This document shows positions 26,092-34,721 of a DNA stretch of 53,459 bases, piece by piece (position 1 is the stretch's first letter; each line of letters opens with the position of its first letter). The DNA lies in NCBI RefSeq assembly GCF_002964045.1, contig NZ_POPB01000315.1, positions 1 through 53,459 on the forward strand, given 5' to 3'. This DNA comes from Streptococcus suis (GTDB lineage Bacteria; Bacillota; Bacilli; Lactobacillales; Streptococcaceae). The position numbers and the translations under genes were made by a program. The notes beneath the pieces are model-generated. The model was not told the DNA's origin. It did no database searches and saw nothing but the letters and a program-made list of their open reading frames with translations.

Positions 26092-26997
26092 CTACGATTT
26101 TACTTTTAGAGACGATAATAGTTGTGTTCTGATATCTTCTACTCCTTCCGGATTAGCAGGAAGGAAAATGGTTTGATTACCTCCTTGTGCAAAATTGTTT
26201 AATGTATCCAAGTATTGGTTGGTCAACAGGATAGACATAATTTGCTCCTCAGACAGACTGACATTTGAATCTTTCAACTCTCTGATCGAATCTGCCAAGC
26301 CATCTACAATTGCCTTCCTTTGTTGGGCAATCCCCACACCATGTAGACGGTCTTTTTCAGCCTCTGCTTCTGCTGCTGTGACAATTTTTATCTTGTCTGC
26401 TTCTGCCAATTCTTGGGCCGCAACCCGTTTCCGCTGAGCTGCGTTAATTTCATTCATTGATTGCTTGACCTCGGCATCCGGCTCCACCTTGGTAATCAAG
26501 GTCTTGACAATAACATAGCCGTAGGTTGACATTTCTTCGGCCACTTGTTTTTGGACTTCCAGAGCAATTTCATCCTTTTTCTCAAAAAGCTCGTCCAAGG
26601 TTAACTTAGGAACTGAAGACCGAAGAGCATCCTCAATATAGGACTTGATCTGAGCCTCTGGATGCATAAGTTTATAATAAGCATCCGTCACATTATGTTC
26701 ATTAACACGATATTGAGTGGCAACATTCATAGTCACAAATACATTGTCCTGAGTTTTGGTTTCTACCACGATTTCACTCTGCAACATCCGCAATTGAATA
26801 CGAGCCGCAATCACATCTACTCCAAAGGGGATTTTAAAGTTAATACCTGAGGTAGATGTTTTTTGGTACTTCCCAAATCGCTCTACGATAGCAACCGTTT
26901 GTTGCTTGACAACATAAAGCCCTGAAACAATCAAAATAACTAGAATAAATACAATACACAGCAAGCTAACTAAAACAATGACTGGACCAGTTGACAT
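26092..26997 (-). CDS. SPFH/band-7 membrane protein
   Basis: A 301-residue stomatin/prohibitin-like protein. One membrane segment at about 7-30 is followed by the SPFH domain (VVKQQTVAIVERFGKYQKT near 28-46, then the conserved QYRVNE and DALRSSVPKLTLDELFEKKDEI near 115-140). An alpha-helical stretch rich in Ala, Glu and Lys (about 170-225, AAQRKRVAAQELAEADKIKI) likely forms a coiled coil. Such proteins form ring or raft-like assemblies at the membrane and often protect FtsH-type proteases or envelope integrity; the specific role here is unknown. It lies 13 bases downstream of ilvA and may be co-transcribed. Confidence 0.85.
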   Translation of the reverse strand: MSTGPVIVLVSLLCIVFILVILIVSGLYVVKQQTVAIVERFGKYQKTSTSGINFKIPFGVDVIAARIQLRMLQSEIVVETKTQDNVFVTMNVATQYRVNEHNVTDAYYKLMHPEAQIKSYIEDALRSSVPKLTLDELFEKKDEIALEVQKQVAEEMSTYGYVIVKTLITKVEPDAEVKQSMNEINAAQRKRVAAQELAEADKIKIVTAAEAEAEKDRLHGVGIAQQRKAIVDGLADSIRELKDSNVSLSEEQIMSILLTNQYLDTLNNFAQGGNQTIFLPANPEGVEDIRTQLLSSLKVKS

Positions 26998-27010
26998 AAG
27001 AACCTCCCAT

Positions 27011-28261
27011 TTATACTAACATTTTGTAAAGCGAATCATTTTCATGAAGATTGATATACTGGGGATCAAAATCCTCTAAACGTGATAGGAACTGTTCATA
27101 ATCCTCCTTATTGCCCAGGGCAATACCTATTAAGACTGGACCAGTACCTTTGTTAGCACGTTTGATGTATTCAAAACGAGTGATGTCATCATTAGGACCT
27201 AAAATATCATTTACAAATTCTCGAAGGGCGCCCGGACGTTGAGGAAAGTTCACAACGAAGTAATGTTTGATTCCTTCATAAATCAACGCTCTTTCTTCCA
27301 TCTCTGGCATGCGGTTGATATCATTATTCCCTCCGGAAATGATACAGCAAATGGTCTGACCTTGAATTTTATCTTTAATGACTTCCAATGCAGCGACTGT
27401 TGCTGCTCCAGCAGGTTCTGCAACAATACCAAGCTTAGAATAGAGATCCAAAATAGTTCCAGAAATCCATCCTTCATCAACACCAATCAGCTTATCCACA
27501 TGCTTGCGTGCAACTTCATAGGTCGATGCGCCTACTTTTTGGACAGCAATCCCGTCCGCAAACTTATCAATGCTTGCCAATTTGATAGGACGTCCCTTAT
27601 CAAATGCAGCCTTCATAGATCGTGCGCCATTTGCCTCAACACCCACAATCTTTATTTCAGGAGCATGTTCTTTCAAGTACGCAGATACACCAGCGACAAG
27701 CCCACCTCCGCCGACTGGCACAAGGATTTGATCAAAACTAATGGACTGCTCCTCAGCTTCTTCTAAGATTTCATAGGCGACTGTCCCTTGTCCTGCCTGG
27801 ACATTTTCATCATCAAATGGATCAATAAAGGTTTTTCCAGTCTCCTTGGTATATTCTTGAGCCGCTTGAGCGGATTCATCAAACGTATCGCCAACCAAAC
27901 GAATATCTACATAGTCCCCTCCAAAGAAACGAACCTGCCCGATTTTTTGTTGGGGCGTAGTAATTGGCATAAAGATTGTTGCAGGAATCTGCATTTCTTG
28001 ACAGGTATAGGCAACACCTTGGGCATGGTTACCCGCAGATGCACATACTACTCCCAATGACTTTTCTTCATCAGACAATTGTGAGATCGCATAGTATGCT
28101 CCACGAATCTTAAAAGAGCGAACACGCTGTTCATTCTCACGTTTGATATAAATCGTTGCTCCATATTTTTCGGATAAATAGCGACTGTAATCCAAAGGAG
28201 TTCGGACAACGACCCTTTTTAGAACTTCATATGCCTGTTCTACATTTTTTGCTGTAATCAT
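27011..28261 (-). CDS. ilvA: threonine dehydratase (threonine ammonia-lyase) IlvA
   Basis: Converts threonine to 2-oxobutanoate, the first step toward isoleucine. The 416 residues have the PLP lysine K51 in RSFKIRGAYYA, the ASAGNHAQG phosphate loop near 77-85, GGGGLVAG near 188-195 and a short C-terminal ACT-like regulatory domain (about 330-416, YFVVNFPQRPGALREF). The frame is open to a TTG at 28273, but AAGGAAG lies just before the ATG at 28261 and homologues start there. A -10-like TATAAT lies at 28321-28326. It is apart from ilvBNC, behind that operon's terminator. Confidence 0.92.
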   Translation of the reverse strand: MITAKNVEQAYEVLKRVVVRTPLDYSRYLSEKYGATIYIKRENEQRVRSFKIRGAYYAISQLSDEEKSLGVVCASAGNHAQGVAYTCQEMQIPATIFMPITTPQQKIGQVRFFGGDYVDIRLVGDTFDESAQAAQEYTKETGKTFIDPFDDENVQAGQGTVAYEILEEAEEQSISFDQILVPVGGGGLVAGVSAYLKEHAPEIKIVGVEANGARSMKAAFDKGRPIKLASIDKFADGIAVQKVGASTYEVARKHVDKLIGVDEGWISGTILDLYSKLGIVAEPAGAATVAALEVIKDKIQGQTICCIISGGNNDINRMPEMEERALIYEGIKHYFVVNFPQRPGALREFVNDILGPNDDITRFEYIKRANKGTGPVLIGIALGNKEDYEQFLSRLEDFDPQYINLHENDSLYKMLV

Positions 28262-28407
28262 ATCTTCCTTCAATTTCTTTCTATCTATATTTTAACAATA
28301 TTTTTAAATTTTTCCTAACAATTATACGCATATTTAAAATAATATATTGCAATCGTTTGAATCACGACTTATTATCTCAGTTTTAGCCTGTATTGTAAAT
28401 AAAATGG

Positions 28408-28432
28408 TCAAAAGAGCTGGTCATACCAGCTC
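28408..28432 (-). terminator. terminator of ilvBNC
   Basis: GAGCTGGT (28414-28421) and ACCAGCTC (28425-28432) pair over three bases; on the minus strand TTTTGACC follows. It lies about 150 bases after the ilvC stop. Confidence 0.65.
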
Positions 28433-28510
28433 CTTTATTCCTTTTTTATTCCTAGTCAATTCTAGTAAAGCCTCTTAAATCTCACCCTGTATTTTCAGGA
28501 AAGGAGGCTA

Positions 28511-28566
28511 TGGTCGCTCCCGAATTGCTGGGCGACCAGCTGAAAGAGTCTATTCCCAGACTCTTT
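28511..28566. repeat. two hairpins after ilvC
   Basis: TGGTCGC (28511-28517) pairs with GCGACCA (28532-28538), and AAAGAGTC (28543-28550) with GACTCTTT (28559-28566). The joining GGGCGACCAGCTGA resembles AGGTGACCAGCTGA in the element at 25327, and the loop CCCAGAC resembles that of the hairpin at 14473. They look like members of the same hairpin family. The rest of the 28262-28583 gap has the ilv terminator and AT-rich sequence only. Confidence 0.5.
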
Positions 28567-28583
28567 CACTCCACCAGACTGTT

Positions 28584-29666
<1,083 letters not shown>

Positions 29667-29693
29667 TCAACATGGTCTACCATGTACATTCCT

Positions 29694-29793
29694 AGTTGCT
29701 CATCTTTCTTTTAATTCTAGGCAGCGAGGCAAAGGCTATACTAATGGTATGCCAAGCCGAGCTAACGACGAAGTAAAAGACAAGTGAGCGACT
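29694..29793. repeat. small MITE-like element between ilvN and ilvC (copy 3)
   Basis: About 100 bp. Left end AGTTGCTCATCTTTCTTTTA and right-end complement AGTCGCTCACTTGTCTTTTA agree at 16 of 20 positions. Inside are CTAGGCAGCGAG and GAGCTAACGACGAAGTAAAAG, homologous to copy 1, and a central stem formed by ATAC and GTAT. It ends four bases from the ilvN stop codon, as copy 1 does behind sufU. Just outside, ACATGGT-CT-ACCATGT (29671-29686 region) is another small hairpin. Confidence 0.6.
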
Positions 29794-29796
29794 TGG

Positions 29797-30273
29797 TTAA
29801 TCTCGACTGAAACCAGTCGCTCCAGTACGGGCTATATTTTTAATACCATAAGGCTGAATCACACGCAGAAGGGCGTCAATCTTATCTCCGTCACCAGTCA
29901 TTTGGATGGTAATGGAGTGCGGTGCTACATCGACAACGCTGGCACGGAAGGGTTGGATAATCGCCAAAATTTCTGCTCGCTTGGTTGGTGGAGCGACAAT
30001 TTTAACCAGAATTACTTCCCTCTCCAAGTGGGGAATATCCGTCAAATCACGGACACGAACCACATCAATCAAGCGGTTGAGCTGTTTGATAATTTGCTCC
30101 ACCTCGTCCATGGTTGCCACATCGACTATCACTGTAACACGGGAAATACCGTCCACTTCTGTCGGACCGACAGAGATGGATTCAATGTTGATTTGCCGAC
30201 GAGATAAGACACCCGTAAAGCGGTTGAGAACGCCAGAGGAATTTCGTAATTTAGCTGTTAACATTCTACGCAT
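29797..30273 (-). CDS. ilvN: acetolactate synthase small subunit IlvN
   Basis: Regulatory subunit that gives IlvB full activity and valine feedback inhibition. The 158 residues have an N-terminal ACT domain (about 1-75, with NRFTGVLSRRQINIESISVG) and the C-terminal ALS small-subunit domain (from about 85, AEILAIIQPFRASVVDVAP, ending NIARTGATGFSRD). Its ATG lies inside the end of ilvB (8-base overlap), so the two subunits are coupled. Confidence 0.93.
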   Translation of the reverse strand: MRRMLTAKLRNSSGVLNRFTGVLSRRQINIESISVGPTEVDGISRVTVIVDVATMDEVEQIIKQLNRLIDVVRVRDLTDIPHLEREVILVKIVAPPTKRAEILAIIQPFRASVVDVAPHSITIQMTGDGDKIDALLRVIQPYGIKNIARTGATGFSRD

Positions 30274-31969
30274 TGAACTTCACCCCCAACATCTCTGCAT
30301 TACTCTTGCCAGCAGGCACCATAGGTTGAACGTGCTCTGTTTTGGAAATATGAATCTCAATCAACATGGGTTTGTCTTCCAAAATGACCTTCAAATCCTC
30401 AGACAAGGTTGCTGGATTGTCAAAACTGTAATGCGCAATGCCATAAGCCTCGGCTAGAAGCTGAAAATTCGGCTCTGCATCAAAGACAGACTGGCTACGG
30501 CGTTTATCATAGAAGGATTCCTGCCACTGACGGACCATGCCGAGCGAGTGGTTGTTAATCAGAACCACCTTAATCGGGACGCCATAGCCGTTGAGAATGG
30601 CTAATTCCTGGTTGGTCATCTGGAAACCACCGTCCCCAACAAAGCAGACAACTTCCCTGTCTGGATTGGCTAACTTGGCACCAATAGCTGCTGGAATACC
30701 GAAGCCCATGGTTCCCATGCCACCTGATGTCACCAACTGGCGGGCATGCTTATATGGATAGAATTGAGCAGCCCACATCTGGTGTTGACCAACATCCGTT
30801 ACGACGATGGCGTCACCCTTTGTCAACTGACCAATTATCTCAATCGCTTGTTGCGGCTTGATAACTGTCGGGTCTTCCTCATACCAGAATGGTGCTCTGC
30901 GTTTATTTTCTAAGACCTGAGCGGTCCAGTCAGCGTAATCTGTGTCCACAGTTTCCAGCTTGAGCAAGGCTTGGAGAGTTGCCTTAGCATCTCCTACGAC
31001 TGGTATGGCTGTTTTCTTAACCTTACCGATTTCAGCTGGGTCGATATCAATATGGGCAACGGTTGCGTTGGGTGCATAGCTGAGAGGATTACCTGTCAAA
31101 CGGTCATCAAAACGAGCTCCGATATTGATGATATAATCCGCATCATTCATAGCCATATTGGCAGCATAGGAACCATGCATACCACCCATACCTAGTGCTA
31201 ATTCATGCTCAATCGGCATGGCACCTAACCCTAGCAAGGTAGAAACAACTGGGATTCTGTAACGTTCCGCAAAGGCAATCAACTCTTGATTGGCATCTGC
31301 GTAATTGACCCCACCACCTGCAAGAATAACAGGTTGCTTAGCTTGACTCAGTTGTTTCAAAATTTTCTTGACCTGTAAACCATTTGGCTCAACAGTTGGT
31401 TGATAACTTGGAAGTTGAACAGTTGGATCGTGGTAAAAATCAACTATTCTCTCTTGAATATCTTTTGGAACGTCAATGACAACCGGACCTGGACGACCTG
31501 TTGTTGCGATATGAAGAGCCTCTGTAATGACACGAGGAATATCAGCGGTATCTCTAATTTGATAATTATACTTGGTAATTGGCATGGTCATTCCCAAGAC
31601 ATCGGCTTCTTGAAAGGCATCCTTACCGATACCTCGTGTAGCCACTTGACCTGTAAAGACCAAGAGGGGAACACTATCTCCCATAGCGTCCGCTATTCCT
31701 GTGATGGCATTTGTTGCTCCTGGACCAGAAGTTACAATCGCTACCCCCACCTTTCCTGATGATTTAGCATAACCTTCTGCCTCGTGAACTGCTCCTTGCT
31801 CATGACGAGCCAAGATATGTTGAATACCTTCATATTGGTAAATTGCATCATATAGTGGTAAGACTGCTCCACCTGGATAACCAAATACTAAGTCAACTCC
31901 TAATTGATGCAAGGTATCCAAAATTAGATAAGACCCCGAACGTGGTTGGTCTAGTTGAATTTCTTGCAC
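30266..31969 (-). CDS. ilvB: acetolactate synthase large subunit IlvB
   Basis: Thiamine-diphosphate enzyme making acetolactate and acetohydroxybutyrate. The 567 residues have the catalytic glutamate in HEQGAVHEAEGYA (E near 50-56), SGPGATNA, FAD-binding GMGGMHGS near 262-269 and the ThDP motif from GDGGFQMTNQEL to LINNHSLG (about 440-470). The start is judged to be GTG at 31969, because GAGGAGG lies just before it and homologues begin VQEIQL-like; a TTG at 31990 would put that ribosome binding site inside the gene. A perfect CodY box overlaps its promoter region. Confidence 0.93.
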   Translation of the reverse strand: MQEIQLDQPRSGSYLILDTLHQLGVDLVFGYPGGAVLPLYDAIYQYEGIQHILARHEQGAVHEAEGYAKSSGKVGVAIVTSGPGATNAITGIADAMGDSVPLLVFTGQVATRGIGKDAFQEADVLGMTMPITKYNYQIRDTADIPRVITEALHIATTGRPGPVVIDVPKDIQERIVDFYHDPTVQLPSYQPTVEPNGLQVKKILKQLSQAKQPVILAGGGVNYADANQELIAFAERYRIPVVSTLLGLGAMPIEHELALGMGGMHGSYAANMAMNDADYIINIGARFDDRLTGNPLSYAPNATVAHIDIDPAEIGKVKKTAIPVVGDAKATLQALLKLETVDTDYADWTAQVLENKRRAPFWYEEDPTVIKPQQAIEIIGQLTKGDAIVVTDVGQHQMWAAQFYPYKHARQLVTSGGMGTMGFGIPAAIGAKLANPDREVVCFVGDGGFQMTNQELAILNGYGVPIKVVLINNHSLGMVRQWQESFYDKRRSQSVFDAEPNFQLLAEAYGIAHYSFDNPATLSEDLKVILEDKPMLIEIHISKTEHVQPMVPAGKSNAEMLGVKFNA

Positions 31970-32002
31970 GAATATTCCTCCTCTCTGCAAATGTTATCTA
32001 CT

Positions 32003-32030
32003 ATGATAACACAAGGAAAGAGAATGTCAA
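32003..32030 (-). promoter_or_regulatory. promoter of ilvBNC
   Basis: Minus strand TTGACA (32025-32030), 16 bases ending TGT, TATCAT (32003-32008) with an extended TG. The CodY box lies two bases upstream of the -35. Confidence 0.7.
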
Positions 32031-32032
32031 GG

Positions 32033-32047
32033 AATTTTCTGAAAATT
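32033..32047 (-). promoter_or_regulatory. perfect CodY box at the ilvB promoter
   Basis: AATTTTCWGAAAATT is matched at all 15 positions and reads the same on both strands. It ends two bases before the ilvB -35, so CodY with branched-chain amino acids would cover RNA polymerase. It also lies 150 bases before the divergent glycosyltransferase gene. Confidence 0.8.
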
Positions 32048-32192
32048 CCTACATTTGTTCGTAAACTTAAACTTTTCCAAAGAAATTCTTAAAGCAAACT
32101 TAAGTTAATCGCAAGCCTCATCTAGTTTTAGCTTGCTTTTAGGAAAGTCCCGTATAGTAGACTCATCAAGAAAAACACACGAGGTTTATGAT

Positions 32193-33245
32193 ATGTATTA
32201 TGTAGTGATACCGGCCTACCAGCCAGATGAAAAATTAATCCAACTCTTAGAAGTAATGAAAAATAGACTGAATTGCCAGATTATCGTTGTGGATGATGGA
32301 AGTACAGGCGAATCAAGAAATATTATTGAAATCGCCAAATCTTATGCTATTGTTCTCCACCACGATGTCAACAAAGGAAAGGGACAAGCCCTACGAACAG
32401 CTTTTAGCTTTATCCAAGATTTGAGAAAGCCAGGTGTCATCGTTACAGCTGATGCAGATGGTCAACACGCTGTCAATGATATTGATCGGGTAGCACGCGC
32501 AGCAATGAATTTACCAAGTCGCCTCATCCTTGGTGTTCGTCAATTTACCAAAGACATCCCTCTCCGCAGTCGCTTCGGTAACAAACTAACCAGAGTATTG
32601 TTCAGACTACAAACCGGTGTCAATGTAACAGACACACAAACCGGCTTACGTGGTTTCCATACCGATTTGATTCCCTTTATGTTAGGAGTTGAGGGAGATC
32701 GTTATGAATACGAGATGAATATGCTGACCCAGGCCAGTCAACGCTATAAAATCACAGAAGTTCCTATTCAAACCATCTATATCGATGACAATGCTAGTTC
32801 ACATTTTCGTCCTATCAAAGACGGACTACTAATTTATAAGAATCTCTTCAAGTTTGCCCTAGCATCATTTGGTGGCTTTCTAGTAGACTACGGTGTGTAT
32901 GCTCTGGCATTGTTTTTGCTAACAGGACTACCGACGGCCGAACGCTTGTTAGTCGCGAATAGCATTGCACGCATTTGTAGTGCTAGCTGTAACTTTGCCC
33001 TTAACAAGAAGTTAGTCTTTAAAAATAAAGAAAGCGTCACTCGTACTGGAGCCGGCTACTTTACTTTAGCCCTTATCCTCTTCCTTTGTGACACTGCGCT
33101 TCTTTATCTCTTCCACCAAATTCTAGGACTCAATCTCTACATTGTCAAACTGGCAGTTGGTCTCTTCCTATTCCTAGCTTCTTGGTTTGTTCAAAAAAAT
33201 ATCATTTTTAAAGAAAGGAAATCATTTTCCCATGAAATTGCTTAA
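32193..33245 (+). CDS. GT2 glycosyltransferase with C-terminal GtrA-like membrane domain
   Basis: A 350-residue protein. The N-terminal GT-A domain (about 1-215) has VIPAYQPDEKL, IIVVDDGSTGES, the metal motif DADGQHA and the TDTQTGLRGF segment of DPM1/DPG-synthase-like GT2 enzymes, which load a sugar onto a polyprenyl phosphate. The C-terminal part (about 228-345) has four hydrophobic spans and the GtrA signature ASFGGFLVDYGVYALAL and CNFALNKKLVFK. The start at 32193 follows GAGG; an upstream ATG at 32133 lacks one. The gene overlaps the next one by 14 bases. Linked enzymes suggest surface polysaccharide modification. Confidence 0.8.
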   Translation: MYYVVIPAYQPDEKLIQLLEVMKNRLNCQIIVVDDGSTGESRNIIEIAKSYAIVLHHDVNKGKGQALRTAFSFIQDLRKPGVIVTADADGQHAVNDIDRVARAAMNLPSRLILGVRQFTKDIPLRSRFGNKLTRVLFRLQTGVNVTDTQTGLRGFHTDLIPFMLGVEGDRYEYEMNMLTQASQRYKITEVPIQTIYIDDNASSHFRPIKDGLLIYKNLFKFALASFGGFLVDYGVYALALFLLTGLPTAERLLVANSIARICSASCNFALNKKLVFKNKESVTRTGAGYFTLALILFLCDTALLYLFHQILGLNLYIVKLAVGLFLFLASWFVQKNIIFKERKSFSHEIA

Positions 33246-34167
33246 AAAACCCTTTGCTTACGCTTCAATCTTCGGAATGCTCTTAACCAGTGGATTCACC
33301 TATTCTATGCTCAAAACCTTCGTCATCTCAGAGGCCATCTCAACAGTAGCTGCAAGCAATACCACAGCAAGTAGCCAAGATACAACTACCTCTTCTTCAT
33401 CGACAGCTGCTACCACCGCAACAAACGTATCTACGACAGATACCAGCTATAGGGATGACAATATCCAAATCAACTTGGAAACCATCACAACCAACAATAC
33501 AACTGTCTATGTAGCAGATATCCAAGTTAGCTCGCCAGAGTATTTAAAAACAGCCTTGGCTCAAAACACTTACGGTACAAACGTAACAGCCAAAACCTCA
33601 GAAACAGCTGCTGCAAACAATGCTATCCTAGCGGTTAATGGTGATTACTACGGAGCCAACTCAACTGGTTATGTTATTAAAAATGGTGTTCTCTACCGTG
33701 ATACTGTTCGCGACAACGCATCTTACGGTGACTTGGCTATCTACGCAGACGGCTCATTCGAAATCATTTATGAAAATGAGATTACTGCCCAAGAATTGAT
33801 TGACAAGGGTGTGGTCAACCTCTTAGCCTTCGGACCAACCTTGGTTGAAAATGGTGAGATCGTTGTCGATACATCAACAGAAGTCGGTCGTGCCATGGCA
33901 TCAAACCCTCGCTCTGCTATCGGTATCATTGATGAAAACCACTACATTATCGTTGTCGCAGATGGACGTACTTCAGAAAGTGAAGGACTCTCACTCTATC
34001 AAATGGCCGAAGTCATGAAACAGTATGGCGTGCAAACAGCCTATAACCTTGACGGTGGGGGTTCATCTACGCTTTACTTCAACAGTCAAGTAATTAACAA
34101 CCCAACAACAAACGGAAATACTATCTCAGAAAGGGCGGTGAGTGACATTGTCTACATCGGTTACTAA
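33232..34167 (+). CDS. phosphodiester glycosidase (NAGPA-like) exoprotein
   Basis: A 311-residue extracytoplasmic protein. It has an N-terminal hydrophobic anchor (about 8-30, FAYASIFGMLLTSGFTY), a Ser/Thr/Ala-rich linker (about 35-75) and a phosphodiester glycosidase domain with NGDYYGANSTGYVIKNG near 143-159 and NLDGGGSSTLYF near 278-289, the conserved core of the NAGPA family. The mammalian founder removes GlcNAc from a phosphodiester; in streptococci such genes are labelled exopolysaccharide biosynthesis. Being coupled to a GT2/GtrA gene, it may trim or remodel a surface glycan. The substrate is not known. Confidence 0.78.
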   Translation: MKLLKKPFAYASIFGMLLTSGFTYSMLKTFVISEAISTVAASNTTASSQDTTTSSSSTAATTATNVSTTDTSYRDDNIQINLETITTNNTTVYVADIQVSSPEYLKTALAQNTYGTNVTAKTSETAAANNAILAVNGDYYGANSTGYVIKNGVLYRDTVRDNASYGDLAIYADGSFEIIYENEITAQELIDKGVVNLLAFGPTLVENGEIVVDTSTEVGRAMASNPRSAIGIIDENHYIIVVADGRTSESEGLSLYQMAEVMKQYGVQTAYNLDGGGSSTLYFNSQVINNPTTNGNTISERAVSDIVYIGY

Positions 34168-34564
34168 TCAAACATCAGGGCGTACTGCACGCACCTTCAT
34201 CACATACTTAGCTACAACAGCCTTCCTCTTCATCTTCAGCCGAATCTATGAAAGCCTTAGTTATGGTGAAGTCTCTGTCTTTATGCACTACATGTTCTGC
34301 GTGACCCTGATTGGTGGAGCTTTACTCCTTGGTATGCTCACTCTAAAGCCAAACTTATCACGAATGACTTTTAATCTCTGGAATTCAGGTGTTGCCACCA
34401 TTACAGCAGGCTTCCTGCTCCGTGGTATCATCAACCTGTCTGGTCGTTCAACCACCTTGGACCAACCCTATTGGTTTATCGGTGCAGGATTCTTAGTTCT
34501 TGCCTTGATTAGCCTCTTCTTCACTGGAAACAAGAAAGCACAGCTACGAGCAACTGCTCAGTAA
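34142..34564 (+). CDS. small membrane protein of unknown function
   Basis: 140 residues with four predicted membrane spans (about 17-37, 48-68, 80-100 and 108-126) and a basic C-terminal tail. I do not recognise a family. It starts with GTG and overlaps the glycosidase gene by 26 bases, so it is the third member of this coupled set. The next event is a terminator. A role with the two glycan genes, for example as a scaffold or transport partner, is inference from coupling. Confidence 0.65.
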   Translation: MTLSTSVTNQTSGRTARTFITYLATTAFLFIFSRIYESLSYGEVSVFMHYMFCVTLIGGALLLGMLTLKPNLSRMTFNLWNSGVATITAGFLLRGIINLSGRSTTLDQPYWFIGAGFLVLALISLFFTGNKKAQLRATAQ

Positions 34565-34578
34565 CAAGAACAAACTAG

Positions 34579-34615
34579 AACAGCCTTTAGAACATCTAAG
34601 GCTGTTTGTTTTATT
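34579..34615 (+). terminator. terminator of the GtrA-NAGPA-membrane operon
   Basis: AACAGCCTTTAGA pairs with TCTAAGGCTGTT (one bulged base) and is followed by TGTTTTATTTTT. Confidence 0.75.
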
Positions 34616-34620
34616 TTTGC

Positions 34621-34635
34621 AAAATTCAGAAATTT
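34621..34635 (+). promoter_or_regulatory. CodY-like box upstream of ilvD
   Basis: AAAATTCAGAAATTT matches the CodY consensus at 12 of 15 positions. It lies 45 bases before the ilvD -10. A second weak site for a gene of the same pathway as the perfect ilvB site adds support. Confidence 0.5.
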
Positions 34636-34679
34636 CACATTATTTAACAAATCCTTTTTCATTTCCCTCATAACTATGG

Positions 34680-34713
34680 TATAATAAATAAAATAACTTT
34701 TGGAAGATAGGGA
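34680..34713 (+). promoter_or_regulatory. extended -10 and RBS of ilvD
   Basis: TGGTATAAT (-10 at 34680-34685) with no clear -35, then GGGAGAAG just before the ilvD ATG at 34722. Confidence 0.55.
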
Positions 34714-34721
34714 GAAGAGTA

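Noticed and set aside
30971..31759. Plus-strand frames opposite ilvB
   Set aside because: Shadows of a conserved gene, rich in His, Cys and Ile in the way mirror frames are.
31970..32192. T-box or leucine/isoleucine attenuator ahead of ilvB
   Set aside because: The leader is only about 30 bases long, with no specifier stem, no leader peptide and no terminator; control by CodY is enough to explain it.
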